A DNA stretch of 30,211 nt from positions 1-30,211 of the IMG/VR virus record IMGVR_UViG_3300003690_000163; one strand, given 5' to 3'. Both the position numbers and the translations under genes were made by a program. Every line of letters begins with the position of its first letter. The stretch's first letter is position 1. Below the pieces are notes generated by a model. It had not been told where the DNA came from. It saw only the letters and a list, made by a program, of their open reading frames with translations, and did no database searches. Below, in pieces: positions 22,464 through 30,211 of this stretch. The DNA comes from a virus.

Positions 22464-23653
22464 ATTGAAATTATCTCCAAGTCCTGATAGTTTTGGCCTG
22501 CTTTCAAGTTTACCACAAACTTACCGAGTTTGTTTTCAGAAAAAAGATCTCGAATTTCATGTACCAAGTCGCGATCTTTGCTGCAAAAATCGATTATGAT
22601 TTCATCATGGACGATGTGAGAAATAAACGATTCTCTGTCTTTCAACACTTCATCAATTGCGACGGCGCGATCCAACACCAAATCTGCGGTGGTACTTTGC
22701 AGCAAGTAATTCAGGGCCCTGTAATGATCAACTTCGATATGCCTCCCAAAAATCGTATGAATATATCCATCTTTATAATGCATCTTAAGCGCCTTTTCGC
22801 GATCATAACATGTATCCTTCTCTTTTATAACCGTGGAATGGTCATTATAAAGCCATCCAAAAAACTCAGTTTTTGCTTCGTCGCGTGTCATACGTGGGCG
22901 CTTAAAAATGTTGCGAATATTCCAATTGTGAATGTCCTTTTGTGGTTGTTCTTCCTTTAAAAGACCCATTAAAGTGCGCACTTCGGCGCCGTTGTAATCT
23001 AACGATAGAAACCAATCGTTATGAGGCTTTATAAGTTGACGCAAATCTTTTCTCAAAGTAAGCATTGGAAATGAGCGGGAGTAAGTTGTAAGACGCCCTG
23101 TGGCTGTTCCAAAAAGATTGTAATTAATATATTTGGGGCTTTGTAGAAGCCGCTGTACCATATACCGTGTAGTACTATTCGCAAGAAGCGCTTTTGTATT
23201 GGTGGTGCTGATGTTTAAATTTTGGTATTTAATCTTGTATAACAACTTGTCTACTTTCTCTAGGTGACTGTAGTGGTCAGGTCGCGGAAGAGTATCAAAA
23301 ACATCTTGTGTAATCTGATTTCTTGCTTCGCAAAATTCTACTAAAAAGTCGTGGGGCACCAAATCGAAAAAGCAATGTTCACGAAAGTCAATTTTTCCAA
23401 TATCGAATGACTTTTTATAGGCCCTCATTTTTCTTTGTAAGCGTTCCCACTCATCTTTAATTTCTTCTGGGCACACTTCATCCAGTGATTGACCATCCGC
23501 ATAAATCCATGCATATTCCACCTCCCTGTCTTTTAAGGAGCCGGTATATTTCCAAGTTTTGGTAAGATTGGTGGGTAAATTGTCAAAATGGAGTGCACCA
23601 TTGGTATACACACCAATGCACTTGCTCTTATCATCCAGGCTCTGAAAAATCAT
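22460..23653 (-). CDS. Compact family A DNA polymerase without exonuclease domains
   Basis: 397 residues. The polymerase signatures of the Pol I family are present: TATGRL (183-188), motif A SLDYNGAEVRTLMG with Asp219, the O-helix RxxxKxxxFGxLY pattern at Arg257, Lys261, Phe265-Gly266 and Tyr269 (motif B), and motif C HDEIIIDF (349-356). The first 140 residues carry neither the DEDD proofreading motifs nor a 5' nuclease, and the thumb is short; a typical Klenow fragment is about 600 residues. The stand-alone 5' exonuclease at 18469 could supply the missing activity. Start and stop are both ATGA overlaps, coupling it to an upstream probable tail gene and the downstream tubulin-like gene. A repair, primer-extension or replicative role is undecided. 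Confidence 0.9.
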   Translation of the reverse strand: MIFQSLDDKSKCIGVYTNGALHFDNLPTNLTKTWKYTGSLKDREVEYAWIYADGQSLDEVCPEEIKDEWERLQRKMRAYKKSFDIGKIDFREHCFFDLVPHDFLVEFCEARNQITQDVFDTLPRPDHYSHLEKVDKLLYKIKYQNLNISTTNTKALLANSTTRYMVQRLLQSPKYINYNLFGTATGRLTTYSRSFPMLTLRKDLRQLIKPHNDWFLSLDYNGAEVRTLMGLLKEEQPQKDIHNWNIRNIFKRPRMTRDEAKTEFFGWLYNDHSTVIKEKDTCYDREKALKMHYKDGYIHTIFGRHIEVDHYRALNYLLQSTTADLVLDRAVAIDEVLKDRESFISHIVHDEIIIDFCSKDRDLVHEIRDLFSENKLGKFVVNLKAGQNYQDLEIISI

Positions 23654-24792
23654 TTAATGTGTCCACATAAGGAGCGATAAACTCCGTTAGACTTGTAAAG
23701 CTCTATACAGTCATCATATAAAATACTTAACTCATTATCAGATGGGGGCGCCTCTTCTTCAATACTTCTTATCTTAAAGTATAAGTTTAAGAAATAGGCT
23801 TCCGAATAGCGGGATAAAAATTCGTTTAAAGCATATTTGCGGGGGTAAACCTTTTTGGAAATAGTGGCTCCTTGACATTCTTCTTGTTCGCGAAAACTAT
23901 TCGGGGTAACCCTATTATATAAGTTATAAAGATCATATTTGAATCTATCCCTATAATATGTCCCGTGGACGCGAGAATAGCCCAAGTTGAGTATTTCATC
24001 GGTGCCTCGCAAGTTATATTGAGATACATAATGTTGCATGCTTTCAGAATCAATATCGGCTACTATGCGCCAGGGAATATTTTGATCAATCATAAATCCA
24101 TAAGAATTACAAGCATTTACAAAAAAATCCCAATTCATACTATCGATAAAATCCTTTATTTTTTGGTCGTCGTTTGTTACATCCAAATCGGCAATTTCCA
24201 GCGCCAATCCCGAAGAGGCGATGGAGCAATATCTACTTTTAATAAAACCCGGTTTAGTAAACGCTATTTTCCCCGCTGAATCAGTGAGCATCGCTAAGAG
24301 TTCTACAATAAATTCATCAAAATTTCTTACCTTTCTTTGTTGATTTTTAAATTGCTGGGCTAACGCATTAAAATATTTTCTGAGGTGTTCGGCATAGGCT
24401 ACGGGAGGCTCTATATAGGCCTTATAAATCGTCAAATTAGACAGAAATGGATCCGAAGTGTTAATCTGCCCGGTTGCTGTGCATTTGCGAAATTGCTGCG
24501 CCATATCATTAAAAGCGTCCACCACAAAATTAACTGCGGCAGCACGAGAGGACGCGACGGCCAAAAGATCTTGATTGAATCGTTTTAACTGCAACCTGCC
24601 GCCTGCTACTAACTGAATGGGCACAAAGAAGCGATTCACGCGTCCATAAAAAAACTTTTCACCAAAATTAAAATCAACGATATGATCATCGCCATTCGCG
24701 CCGGCCTCGATTAACCTCCCCTTATATAAAGTTTTTTTACGAAAAAGATCTTTGGCTGATTCAAAATTTCCTTCTGCATAAAAAATTGACAT
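23650..24792 (-). CDS. Probable virion protein, unknown function
   Basis: 380 residues with AAGGAA before the ATG. It is mixed alpha/beta, aromatic-rich, with no signal peptide, membrane segment or Cys cluster. Notable stretches are SYGFMIDQNIPWRIVADID (about 234-252) and a Tyr-rich run YYRDRFKYDLYNLYNRV near 282-298. It follows the large baseplate-like gene in the same operon, so a tail or baseplate part is the simplest reading, but I do not recognise the family. Its stop overlaps the start of the family A polymerase (ATGA), placing the border between the structural and replication modules on a shared message. Confidence 0.75.
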   Translation of the reverse strand: MSIFYAEGNFESAKDLFRKKTLYKGRLIEAGANGDDHIVDFNFGEKFFYGRVNRFFVPIQLVAGGRLQLKRFNQDLLAVASSRAAAVNFVVDAFNDMAQQFRKCTATGQINTSDPFLSNLTIYKAYIEPPVAYAEHLRKYFNALAQQFKNQQRKVRNFDEFIVELLAMLTDSAGKIAFTKPGFIKSRYCSIASSGLALEIADLDVTNDDQKIKDFIDSMNWDFFVNACNSYGFMIDQNIPWRIVADIDSESMQHYVSQYNLRGTDEILNLGYSRVHGTYYRDRFKYDLYNLYNRVTPNSFREQEECQGATISKKVYPRKYALNEFLSRYSEAYFLNLYFKIRSIEEEAPPSDNELSILYDDCIELYKSNGVYRSLCGHIK

Positions 24793-24824
24793 AATTTAAT
24801 TCCTTCTGTGTTCTGGTATCTGGG

Positions 24825-27800
24825 TCAATATATTCGGCGGCCGAGCTTGGGCGCCATATTTACGGTATCTTTCTTAACTGCTTCGCTCCAGGCCTGGGCC
24901 TTTTCTTTTGCCGTGGTGGGAGTTTGGATGGCTTTTTCCTTCCTATTAGAATATAGCTTCGCGCACGTATCATCAGAAAGTTTTTCATCGTTTTTAGTGG
25001 ATTGGGACGATTTGCTTTGTTCCTTGTCGATTGCAGCCACCCATTTTGCAATGATTTTGGTGTCTGCTCGGCCAGGACCGAAGGAATGTTCTGAACGCAT
25101 TATCATATAATAACCCCCTAGACCATAGTCTGTCAAGTCCTCTAAGTTAAATCCTTCATCTTTTAAATTGAAAGATAGGTTTGGGGCAAACCCGCGAGGA
25201 TCTACAAATATATAAGTGCCGGGGAAAGTGTGTACATCCGCAAAACAATCTATATTCACATCGTAGACTTCTCTTAACTGTGCCAGGCCGTCATAGCCCT
25301 GCTGTTCAAAGCGCGTCTCCTTGTGTCCTTTGATGTCGGTTCTTTGCATTTTGATGGTCTTCACTATTCCTCGATCCCTGCCTGCTATGTAATGAAAAAT
25401 CCCACGTTGAGAATCCTGAAAGCGGCTGCCGTTCATGAGTTCCAACGGCTGCGTACGACCGGCGAAATAAACCAAATAGTTGGTTTCCTCGGTGACATCG
25501 CGTGATGTTTCGGGAAGGCCTGTGCGGCCGGATATATTCAAGACTGGCTGGGGTGCTACTGGCAGATAGAGCCGCGAAGGAAATTTTACATCGGCAGCCA
25601 GCGCTGTGGTGAGTAACTGTTGGGTTATTTCATCTAATGGTTGTCCTGGGTTTTTGTAGGAGGTGATGACGGACTGATTCATGTGTATTTTTTGTGATTC
25701 GTTAGTGTTAAAACAACTATCATCATTTAAGAAACTGTTGATGAGATCATTAAACAAATCATTGAGGAATCTTGTCAGAGTATACACCGTTTGATCTTTT
25801 TTGAGTAACTTCTCGGTTAACCATTCGTTAAAATATTTAACTGAAATTGGCAAATCGCCAAAGTTGACAAACTCGGAGTCCTTCTTGTTTTTTGGATTAA
25901 CTATTTCGACGGGCCCGAGCAGGAGCCGAAATTTTTTATATTGTTCATAGAATTTAAGATAAAGGCTTTTTTGGATCATTTTTTCTTTTTCTACGCCCAC
26001 TAGTTGCTCGGAGTCGTACGTTTGTTGATCAGTTTGTGCTCCCCCTGCATTAAGGTTTTTCTTTAAACCATCGATAACCATAGGAGCGCCACGAAGGGTG
26101 ACTTCTATATTGAATAAGATGATATCAACGAGATCGCTTACATAAAAAAACGCAAGTTGATCGTTGGTAGGGTTGGCCACGTACTTCTTAAAAAATTGCT
26201 CATTGTATTCGGCCGTCGCCTTCTCTCCTTCTTCTTCTTCTTTTTCTTGGGCGGCTACGGCCTGTGCAACATCCTGCTCCATGCCCTTGGATGTACCCTC
26301 AGTAGAAATAGATATATTTTTAATATCGGGAGCATACGGTCCATATAAAATAAAATCTTGTAGTTGTTTCGGGCCAATATCAACAAAATAGATTCTATTT
26401 CTTTCTCGCAATTGGCAAAGAATTTGTTGCATTGCTGAGATTTTGTCTTGTTTAATGTTGTCCGCTTCTTGTTCTAAAAATCTGTTCACCTCTTCCTGTT
26501 TACATCTTTTTCTTAAATCTGCTTCTTGTACCTTTCGCGTAATAAAGTTTTTAAATAATCTAAGGCTCGAAAAGACATTCAATTGAGATTGATCAAAAAA
26601 GTCATCTACATATGCCAAATAATCAATGATGAAATTGACGCGGCCGCTATCATCAATGTCAAATTGATGGATAGTGGGAGTTAAGTTTAGAGTAACGTAT
26701 GAATCTCTAATGGCCTCTAAAAAATTTCCTTTTTCTTGGGTACTTCCAGCATTACCTCGTGGCTCAGCCCAGCCTATTACGGCCTTTAGTCTAAAATTTA
26801 ATTTCGAATATTGATTGTCCAGAAGCGCGGCCTTCTTCGCTTTTAATTCATCAGCGTCATTTATGGAGGGCGCAGTAGTTGTTTTTAGAGCGAGATCGAT
26901 ATAGCGATACAGGCCGCCGGGCCCGACGCGGGGGCGCATTAATTCATCAAAACTATTTGCATATATACTTAATCGGGCTTTAATGCTCTTTTTGGCGGAG
27001 AAAGGGTTGCTTCCATCGTAAGTAAAATTAAAGTCTTTAATTCCTACGCCGAATCCTCTTTTCTTCTTGTCTCCCATCAAAAATAACAAATCGGTTTTAG
27101 TGGCGTTAGAATCGAATTGAATTTCTTGCTGGCGTTCTCCTGATTCTTCGTCACTAATTTTAAAAAGGCGAATTTTGGGTACTAAACTGGATATCACATC
27201 ATTAGGCGCATCAAAAAAGGCATCCTTCGAAGGGCTTTGTGTTAATTTATTAATAAAGGCAAACGGCTCTCCCTGTGCCATCAGCGATGCATTGGGGGAA
27301 CCATCCACATACGGGAGGGTCTTTTTAGCAGCGAATGTAGACTCTAGAACATGCATTTTATGGCTGGCGACGTTAAAAATGTTGGCCAGCAAATAGCACT
27401 GCTCTTTATATACAAAAAACTCTGCTCCTTTGAATGCTGCGGCTTTGCCCGCGGTCGTGACGGTTTTATCCATTTCTTCTAGAATGGTGGCTGTGGCTTT
27501 CGTGTCGCCGTCGGCCATGGCCTGCCTGAGCCGGCCCTGCAGCTTCCGGAAGCGTTCCGTCTGCATTTCGGCAAATTCACCCTTGGCCTTGATATCAACC
27601 GTAACGGTGTGAGAGAGCGTGGCGTTATAAGTGTCGAATTCGACTTTTGTTGTGAAGGCAGCCTCTCCCTTGGACCCCACATCAGTAGGGGTTAAGGCGC
27701 CTTTTAAATAAGTGTTAAAGTGCGCAAATGCCAGGTAAAGTTCTTTGGCCGTCTCAGGAAAGGGGCTGTTCGTAACCCATTCCCACTCTATTCCTCCGAG

Positions 27801-28145
27801 TTCCCCTCTTAATAGTTCAAAATCTTCTTCCCACGGTTGCCGGGTTTTCGGTAAAATCGTGGCTTTCGACGTCCCCGGGAAAAGCATTTCCCAAGCCTCT
27901 TCAGGAGAGCCGCCCACCTCCTGTCGTAGTGCTACCATAAGACCGCGCAAAGCCGCTCCTATTCGCGCGGCATTTTTCTTAATCTCTCCTTTGATCTTTG
28001 GCAATGCCTGCACATGACGGTAAGTAATAGGAAGTTCGGTGGCTTTCAACGTTGCAAATTCGGGGAAGTCCTTCAGCGCCGCGTCGACGTGTTCTATTGC
28101 TTTCTTAGTATCAAACTTGAAGAACATTTCGTTAAAAGTGGCCAT
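24825..28145 (-). CDS. Very large tail/baseplate-like structural protein
   Basis: 1106 residues with GGGAG 6 bases before the ATG. No enzymatic motif is visible. Regions: a helical N-terminal 100 residues; an Ala/Thr/Gly-rich 150-250; a beta-rich centre (KRGFGVGIKDFNFTYDGSN, about 362-380, and KKSIKARLSIYANSFDELM); an acidic coiled segment, QEKEEEEGEKATAEYNE, near 640-656; and a C-terminal domain with FPGTYIFVDPRGFAPN and YGLGGYYMIMRSEHSFGPGR near 990-1060. It follows tape-measure, tube-like and LysM genes, the order in which many myoviruses encode the baseplate hub, so a hub or wedge function is likely from synteny. I cannot place the family by sequence alone. Confidence 0.8.
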   Translation of the reverse strand: MATFNEMFFKFDTKKAIEHVDAALKDFPEFATLKATELPITYRHVQALPKIKGEIKKNAARIGAALRGLMVALRQEVGGSPEEAWEMLFPGTSKATILPKTRQPWEEDFELLRGELGGIEWEWVTNSPFPETAKELYLAFAHFNTYLKGALTPTDVGSKGEAAFTTKVEFDTYNATLSHTVTVDIKAKGEFAEMQTERFRKLQGRLRQAMADGDTKATATILEEMDKTVTTAGKAAAFKGAEFFVYKEQCYLLANIFNVASHKMHVLESTFAAKKTLPYVDGSPNASLMAQGEPFAFINKLTQSPSKDAFFDAPNDVISSLVPKIRLFKISDEESGERQQEIQFDSNATKTDLLFLMGDKKKRGFGVGIKDFNFTYDGSNPFSAKKSIKARLSIYANSFDELMRPRVGPGGLYRYIDLALKTTTAPSINDADELKAKKAALLDNQYSKLNFRLKAVIGWAEPRGNAGSTQEKGNFLEAIRDSYVTLNLTPTIHQFDIDDSGRVNFIIDYLAYVDDFFDQSQLNVFSSLRLFKNFITRKVQEADLRKRCKQEEVNRFLEQEADNIKQDKISAMQQILCQLRERNRIYFVDIGPKQLQDFILYGPYAPDIKNISISTEGTSKGMEQDVAQAVAAQEKEEEEGEKATAEYNEQFFKKYVANPTNDQLAFFYVSDLVDIILFNIEVTLRGAPMVIDGLKKNLNAGGAQTDQQTYDSEQLVGVEKEKMIQKSLYLKFYEQYKKFRLLLGPVEIVNPKNKKDSEFVNFGDLPISVKYFNEWLTEKLLKKDQTVYTLTRFLNDLFNDLINSFLNDDSCFNTNESQKIHMNQSVITSYKNPGQPLDEITQQLLTTALAADVKFPSRLYLPVAPQPVLNISGRTGLPETSRDVTEETNYLVYFAGRTQPLELMNGSRFQDSQRGIFHYIAGRDRGIVKTIKMQRTDIKGHKETRFEQQGYDGLAQLREVYDVNIDCFADVHTFPGTYIFVDPRGFAPNLSFNLKDEGFNLEDLTDYGLGGYYMIMRSEHSFGPGRADTKIIAKWVAAIDKEQSKSSQSTKNDEKLSDDTCAKLYSNRKEKAIQTPTTAKEKAQAWSEAVKKDTVNMAPKLGRRIY

Positions 28146-28475
28146 CTATACTCCCAAAGCCTTTATTGCTTGTTCGATATTTATAGGTATTTCAATGGGA
28201 ACCCCAGGTGTAAGATGGGCTTCCGTTGGAGTGCCATTGTACCAAGCAATCACCCACCAAAAACGTGCATCACCATAATATTGATCTGCGAGATTGTATA
28301 AGCGATCTCCATACTTCCAAATGTAGGTTGTAGAGGCGACGGCAGTACGCACCGCAACGCCAGGATTTATAAACCGAGGTGTTTCATAGTGGCGAATGTT
28401 CTTTTTGCCTCTTCTAATGGGGCTATAGTATTCACTGCTATTATTGAGAATTGTATATTTGCTGTATCTTGCCAT
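28146..28475 (-). CDS. LysM-domain tail/baseplate protein
   Basis: 109 residues. The LysM fold is clear from about residue 50: TYIWKYGDRLYNLADQYYGD, ARFWWVIAWYNG, then TPGVPIEIPIN as the closing strand. The N-terminal 45 residues are basic (RRGKKNIRHYE) with a Pro-rich bridge. Small LysM proteins such as T4 gp53, Mu/P2-type tail X proteins and XkdP sit in the baseplate between tape-measure and hub genes, as here. AAGGAAG precedes the ATG, and the next gene starts the base after its stop. The domain is certain; the exact baseplate position is inferred. Confidence 0.88.
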   Translation of the reverse strand: MARYSKYTILNNSSEYYSPIRRGKKNIRHYETPRFINPGVAVRTAVASTTYIWKYGDRLYNLADQYYGDARFWWVIAWYNGTPTEAHLTPGVPIEIPINIEQAIKALGV

Positions 28476-28488
28476 AATTTACTTCCTT

Positions 28489-29580
28489 TTAGTCCGACGA
28501 CACGTCGCCCGCCGGATCGTCACCGAAGGCGCCGTCGCCGGTTTCTTCGGGGCCCCCGGGAAGTCCCTCAGTATATGCATCAAGCCTTGCCTGAGCCTCG
28601 GAGTCTCCCCTTCCGGCGCGCCGTTGGTCCCGATTATGTCGCCCTTTATTCAATTTTCCATTTGCCTTATTGTAGCGTGCATTGGCGTTTGCAATACGCT
28701 GTTCTGTGGCTTGTCCTTCCTTGAATATTCTGAGAATTTCATCTACATCATTTTTGGAATTGGCGTCTTCGAGTGCCGTCGAAAAGGGATTATCGAGTTG
28801 CACGCCGTAGGGGAAAGACTTGCTTTTGAAAGAAGAGACTCCCCGATTGCCTCTTTCCCAGCCCAAGGGGGTCTCGTGGATAACGGAAAAATCGATGTTG
28901 ATATCAATCAATTTCGGTAAAATGGTGTTGCTTTGAATAACAAACCCTCCCCCTTCATTGGTTTCTAAATTGTGATTTATTGTAAGATTGTTTACAACTC
29001 CCAGCGTGCCCTTTGAAGAAGCAGAATCTGATTTATATTTCCTATACAGTCTTTTGGGACCCTGACTACGATCTGGGGCGCGCTCATTGGTGGGGTTTTG
29101 CAACAAGTTCATTACTTTGAGTCGAATGAGGGGAGACTGTGCGATAGTCGTGGCTGAGCCGGCATCTGTATAGCTCGGGTATAAGAATTGGGCTAAAGTT
29201 TGCACTTTGCCTAAGTTCTCATATGCTTCACTCTCCGATGATGCGGGGATTTTTAATGCTAATGAAATACGCCGGCTTGTATTTTTAAACAGGTGAATAG
29301 GGTCAGCACGACCATAAACTTCTTCAGTCACCCAGTTACTATTATAGGTCTCATTAAAGACCAGAATAAATGCTTTAAAATAGACGGATTGGCCAGAGGG
29401 AACATGCTGAAAAGAAACAACCATTTGACGCAAATTTGCATAAGCGTCTGAGCCGTCTGCATAAGGCAGATTTTTGTGTTTTCCTACTTGATTATCTTTA
29501 TAGCGAAGACTATCAAAGTCTTTATTAAAATAATCATGTATTTTACTAACATCTCCTTGAATCGGATCATCTTTCGCCAT
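28489..29580 (-). CDS. Tail tube-cap/baseplate-like protein
   Basis: 363 residues with AAGGAAA before the ATG. The centre has the pattern of proteins capping tail tubes: SVYFKAFILVFNETYNSNWV, VYGRADPIHLFKNTSRRISL, KIPASSESEAYENLGKVQTL, then AQFLYPSY and SPLIRLKVMNLL, followed after an insert by LTINHNLETNEGG and DINIDFSVIHETPLGWE. The last 80 residues are low-complexity, first basic (RHNRDQRRAGRGD) and then acidic and Gly-rich (GAFGDDPAGDVSSD), so probably disordered. It lies between the tape-measure and LysM genes. A T4 gp48/54 or XkdP-neighbour role is inferred from order and pattern rather than recognised identity. Confidence 0.75.
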   Translation of the reverse strand: MAKDDPIQGDVSKIHDYFNKDFDSLRYKDNQVGKHKNLPYADGSDAYANLRQMVVSFQHVPSGQSVYFKAFILVFNETYNSNWVTEEVYGRADPIHLFKNTSRRISLALKIPASSESEAYENLGKVQTLAQFLYPSYTDAGSATTIAQSPLIRLKVMNLLQNPTNERAPDRSQGPKRLYRKYKSDSASSKGTLGVVNNLTINHNLETNEGGGFVIQSNTILPKLIDINIDFSVIHETPLGWERGNRGVSSFKSKSFPYGVQLDNPFSTALEDANSKNDVDEILRIFKEGQATEQRIANANARYNKANGKLNKGRHNRDQRRAGRGDSEAQARLDAYTEGLPGGPEETGDGAFGDDPAGDVSSD

Positions 29581-29603
29581 TTTTATTATTTCCTTATATT
29601 ATT

Positions 29604-30211
29604 CTATGTGCCTAAAACACTGTTGCGCGTCTGTCCCCCTACGACATCCACTACCATATCCACAATGGGCTTATCACCAACGTTGACCACCAGCGGCATC
29701 GTGTAGTGATCGGGCTTTCTATTTTCTTGCATATTTTTCATTTCCATAACGGGTGCACTCAGCGCTTTTGTGGTGGCTTCTGCTGTTGAGGTGGAAGCCG
29801 CCTGCATGGCGCTAGTTAATTGTGTGGCTGCCACTGTCGGAGATTGGTCCCCGGGGGAAGGAGTGCGGCCGCGGAGGGCCGGCGAAAGTCCGCTCAATGT
29901 GGACCCTTTTGCTACACTGTGTTCTATTTCAGGGTTAGTCATCCCGGCCCACCCTTTTACTTTCTGCCATCCACTCTTTGCCAAACCTGCCATTTTTTTC
30001 ATAACATTGGATAGCGCCTCGGCCATGGCCTTTAGTGGGGCTATTATTGACTCGACCATTTCCTTCAGACCCGCAAGCGATTCTGTCATAGAGTCGAATC
30101 CCTGGCCAAACACCCCCAATCCTACGAGGAAACTCGGTGGATTTACGGGATCTTTAAACAACAGGTACATAAGAGCGGTAAACGCGGCAATCGCCACGCC
30201 AATGGCTACGG
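29604..30211 (-). CDS. Tape-measure-like protein, C-terminal part
   Basis: The frame is open to the window edge; a GTG at 30197 is in frame but the upstream codons continue without a stop, so the N-terminal part lies outside. The visible roughly 202 residues start with a hydrophobic span, VAIGVAIAAFTALMYLLF, followed by helical, Ala/Met-rich sequence (ESLAGLKEMVESIIAPLKAM), a Ser/Thr/Ala-rich linker, and a C-terminal strand pair, MPLVVNVGDKPIVDMVVDVV, ending NSVLGT. This membrane span plus helical repeats plus final beta motif is typical of tail tape-measure proteins, which set tail length and help DNA cross the membrane. Position before the tube-cap and LysM genes agrees. Confidence 0.72.
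   Translation of the reverse strand, partial: VAIGVAIAAFTALMYLLFKDPVNPPSFLVGLGVFGQGFDSMTESLAGLKEMVESIIAPLKAMAEALSNVMKKMAGLAKSGWQKVKGWAGMTNPEIEHSVAKGSTLSGLSPALRGRTPSPGDQSPTVAATQLTSAMQAASTSTAEATTKALSAPVMEMKNMQENRKPDHYTMPLVVNVGDKPIVDMVVDVVGGQTRNSVLGT

Noticed and set aside
25104-25134. TTGACA followed at 18 bases by TATTAT, minus strand
   Set aside because: It lies inside the coding sequence of the large baseplate-like gene, with a non-optimal spacer and no gene start close behind. The codons are explained by the protein.
28178-28185. TATAAATA on the minus strand, the T4 late promoter motif, about 33 bases before the 1106-residue gene
   Set aside because: The same 8 bases also occur on the plus strand, where there are no genes (for example near 2161, 14622 and 20633), so it looks like chance. 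No late sigma gene of the T4 gp55 type is visible.
1-30211. CRISPR arrays, insertion sequences, integrase or attachment sites, rRNA
   Set aside because: No regularly spaced repeats, transposase or integrase motifs, or rRNA-like stretches were seen on either strand.

Overview
The window is part of the genome of a tailed double-stranded DNA phage. Every gene I can support, about 36 of them, lies on the minus strand, so biological order runs from position 30211 down to 1. Genes are packed with 1-35 base overlaps, and no gap without a gene exceeds about 155 bases. Tape-measure, LysM and baseplate-like genes with an endolysin show it is a phage. A LysM tail protein next to a very large baseplate-like protein suggests a contractile (myovirus-like) tail. 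The replication set is T4-like in outline (UvsX/RecA, gp32-type SSB, RNase H-type exonuclease, gp41-type helicase, gp31-type co-chaperonin), but the polymerases are not: a 397-residue family A polymerase and a DnaE-type family C polymerase replace the T4 family B enzyme. Moderate GC content, a B12-dependent ribonucleotide reductase and the metabolic genes suggest an aquatic bacterial host; that is inference.

Layout in transcription order: (1) 30211-23650, tail genes: tape-measure C-terminus, tube/baseplate protein, LysM protein, 1106-residue baseplate-like protein and a 380-residue protein. (2) 23653-17038, replication and recombination: family A polymerase, tubulin/FtsZ-like protein, SSB, an initiator-type tRNA, RecA/UvsX, 5' exonuclease and DnaB-family helicase. 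(3) 17031-14581, class II ribonucleotide reductase, a small Cys-rich protein and a GroES-like protein. (4) 14563-11295, amidase endolysin, metzincin-type protease, a Rossmann-like protein and a nucleotidyltransferase-like protein. (5) 11295-6622, a two-TM membrane protein, dnaE (interrupted by a -1 frameshift), a QueF-family protein without its catalytic Cys, and a ClpP-like protease. (6) 6502-2207, a small helical protein, ParB/Srx-like protein, Dam-type methyltransferase, zinc ribbon, thioredoxin, IMPDH/GMP reductase family enzyme and a sigma region 4-like protein. (7) 2129-1, an acidic protein, a membrane-anchored protein, a second ClpP-like protease and a 5'-terminal fragment of an unrecognised gene.

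Regulation is unusually readable. Seven sites match host-type sigma-70 promoters on the minus strand, two of them perfect (TTGACA, 17 bases, TATAAT), and most carry an extended -10 TG. They precede the acidic/head-like block, the methyltransferase block, dnaE, the helicase, the exonuclease and the SSB (two sites). One promoter start site falls inside the stem of an intrinsic terminator.

Most worth follow-up: the dnaE frameshift at a canonical A AAT TTA slippery heptamer; the divergent tubulin/FtsZ-like gene beside the polymerase; the QueF homologue lacking its nucleophile; a phage-encoded tRNA with initiator hallmarks; and the co-occurrence of two DNA polymerases of different families.
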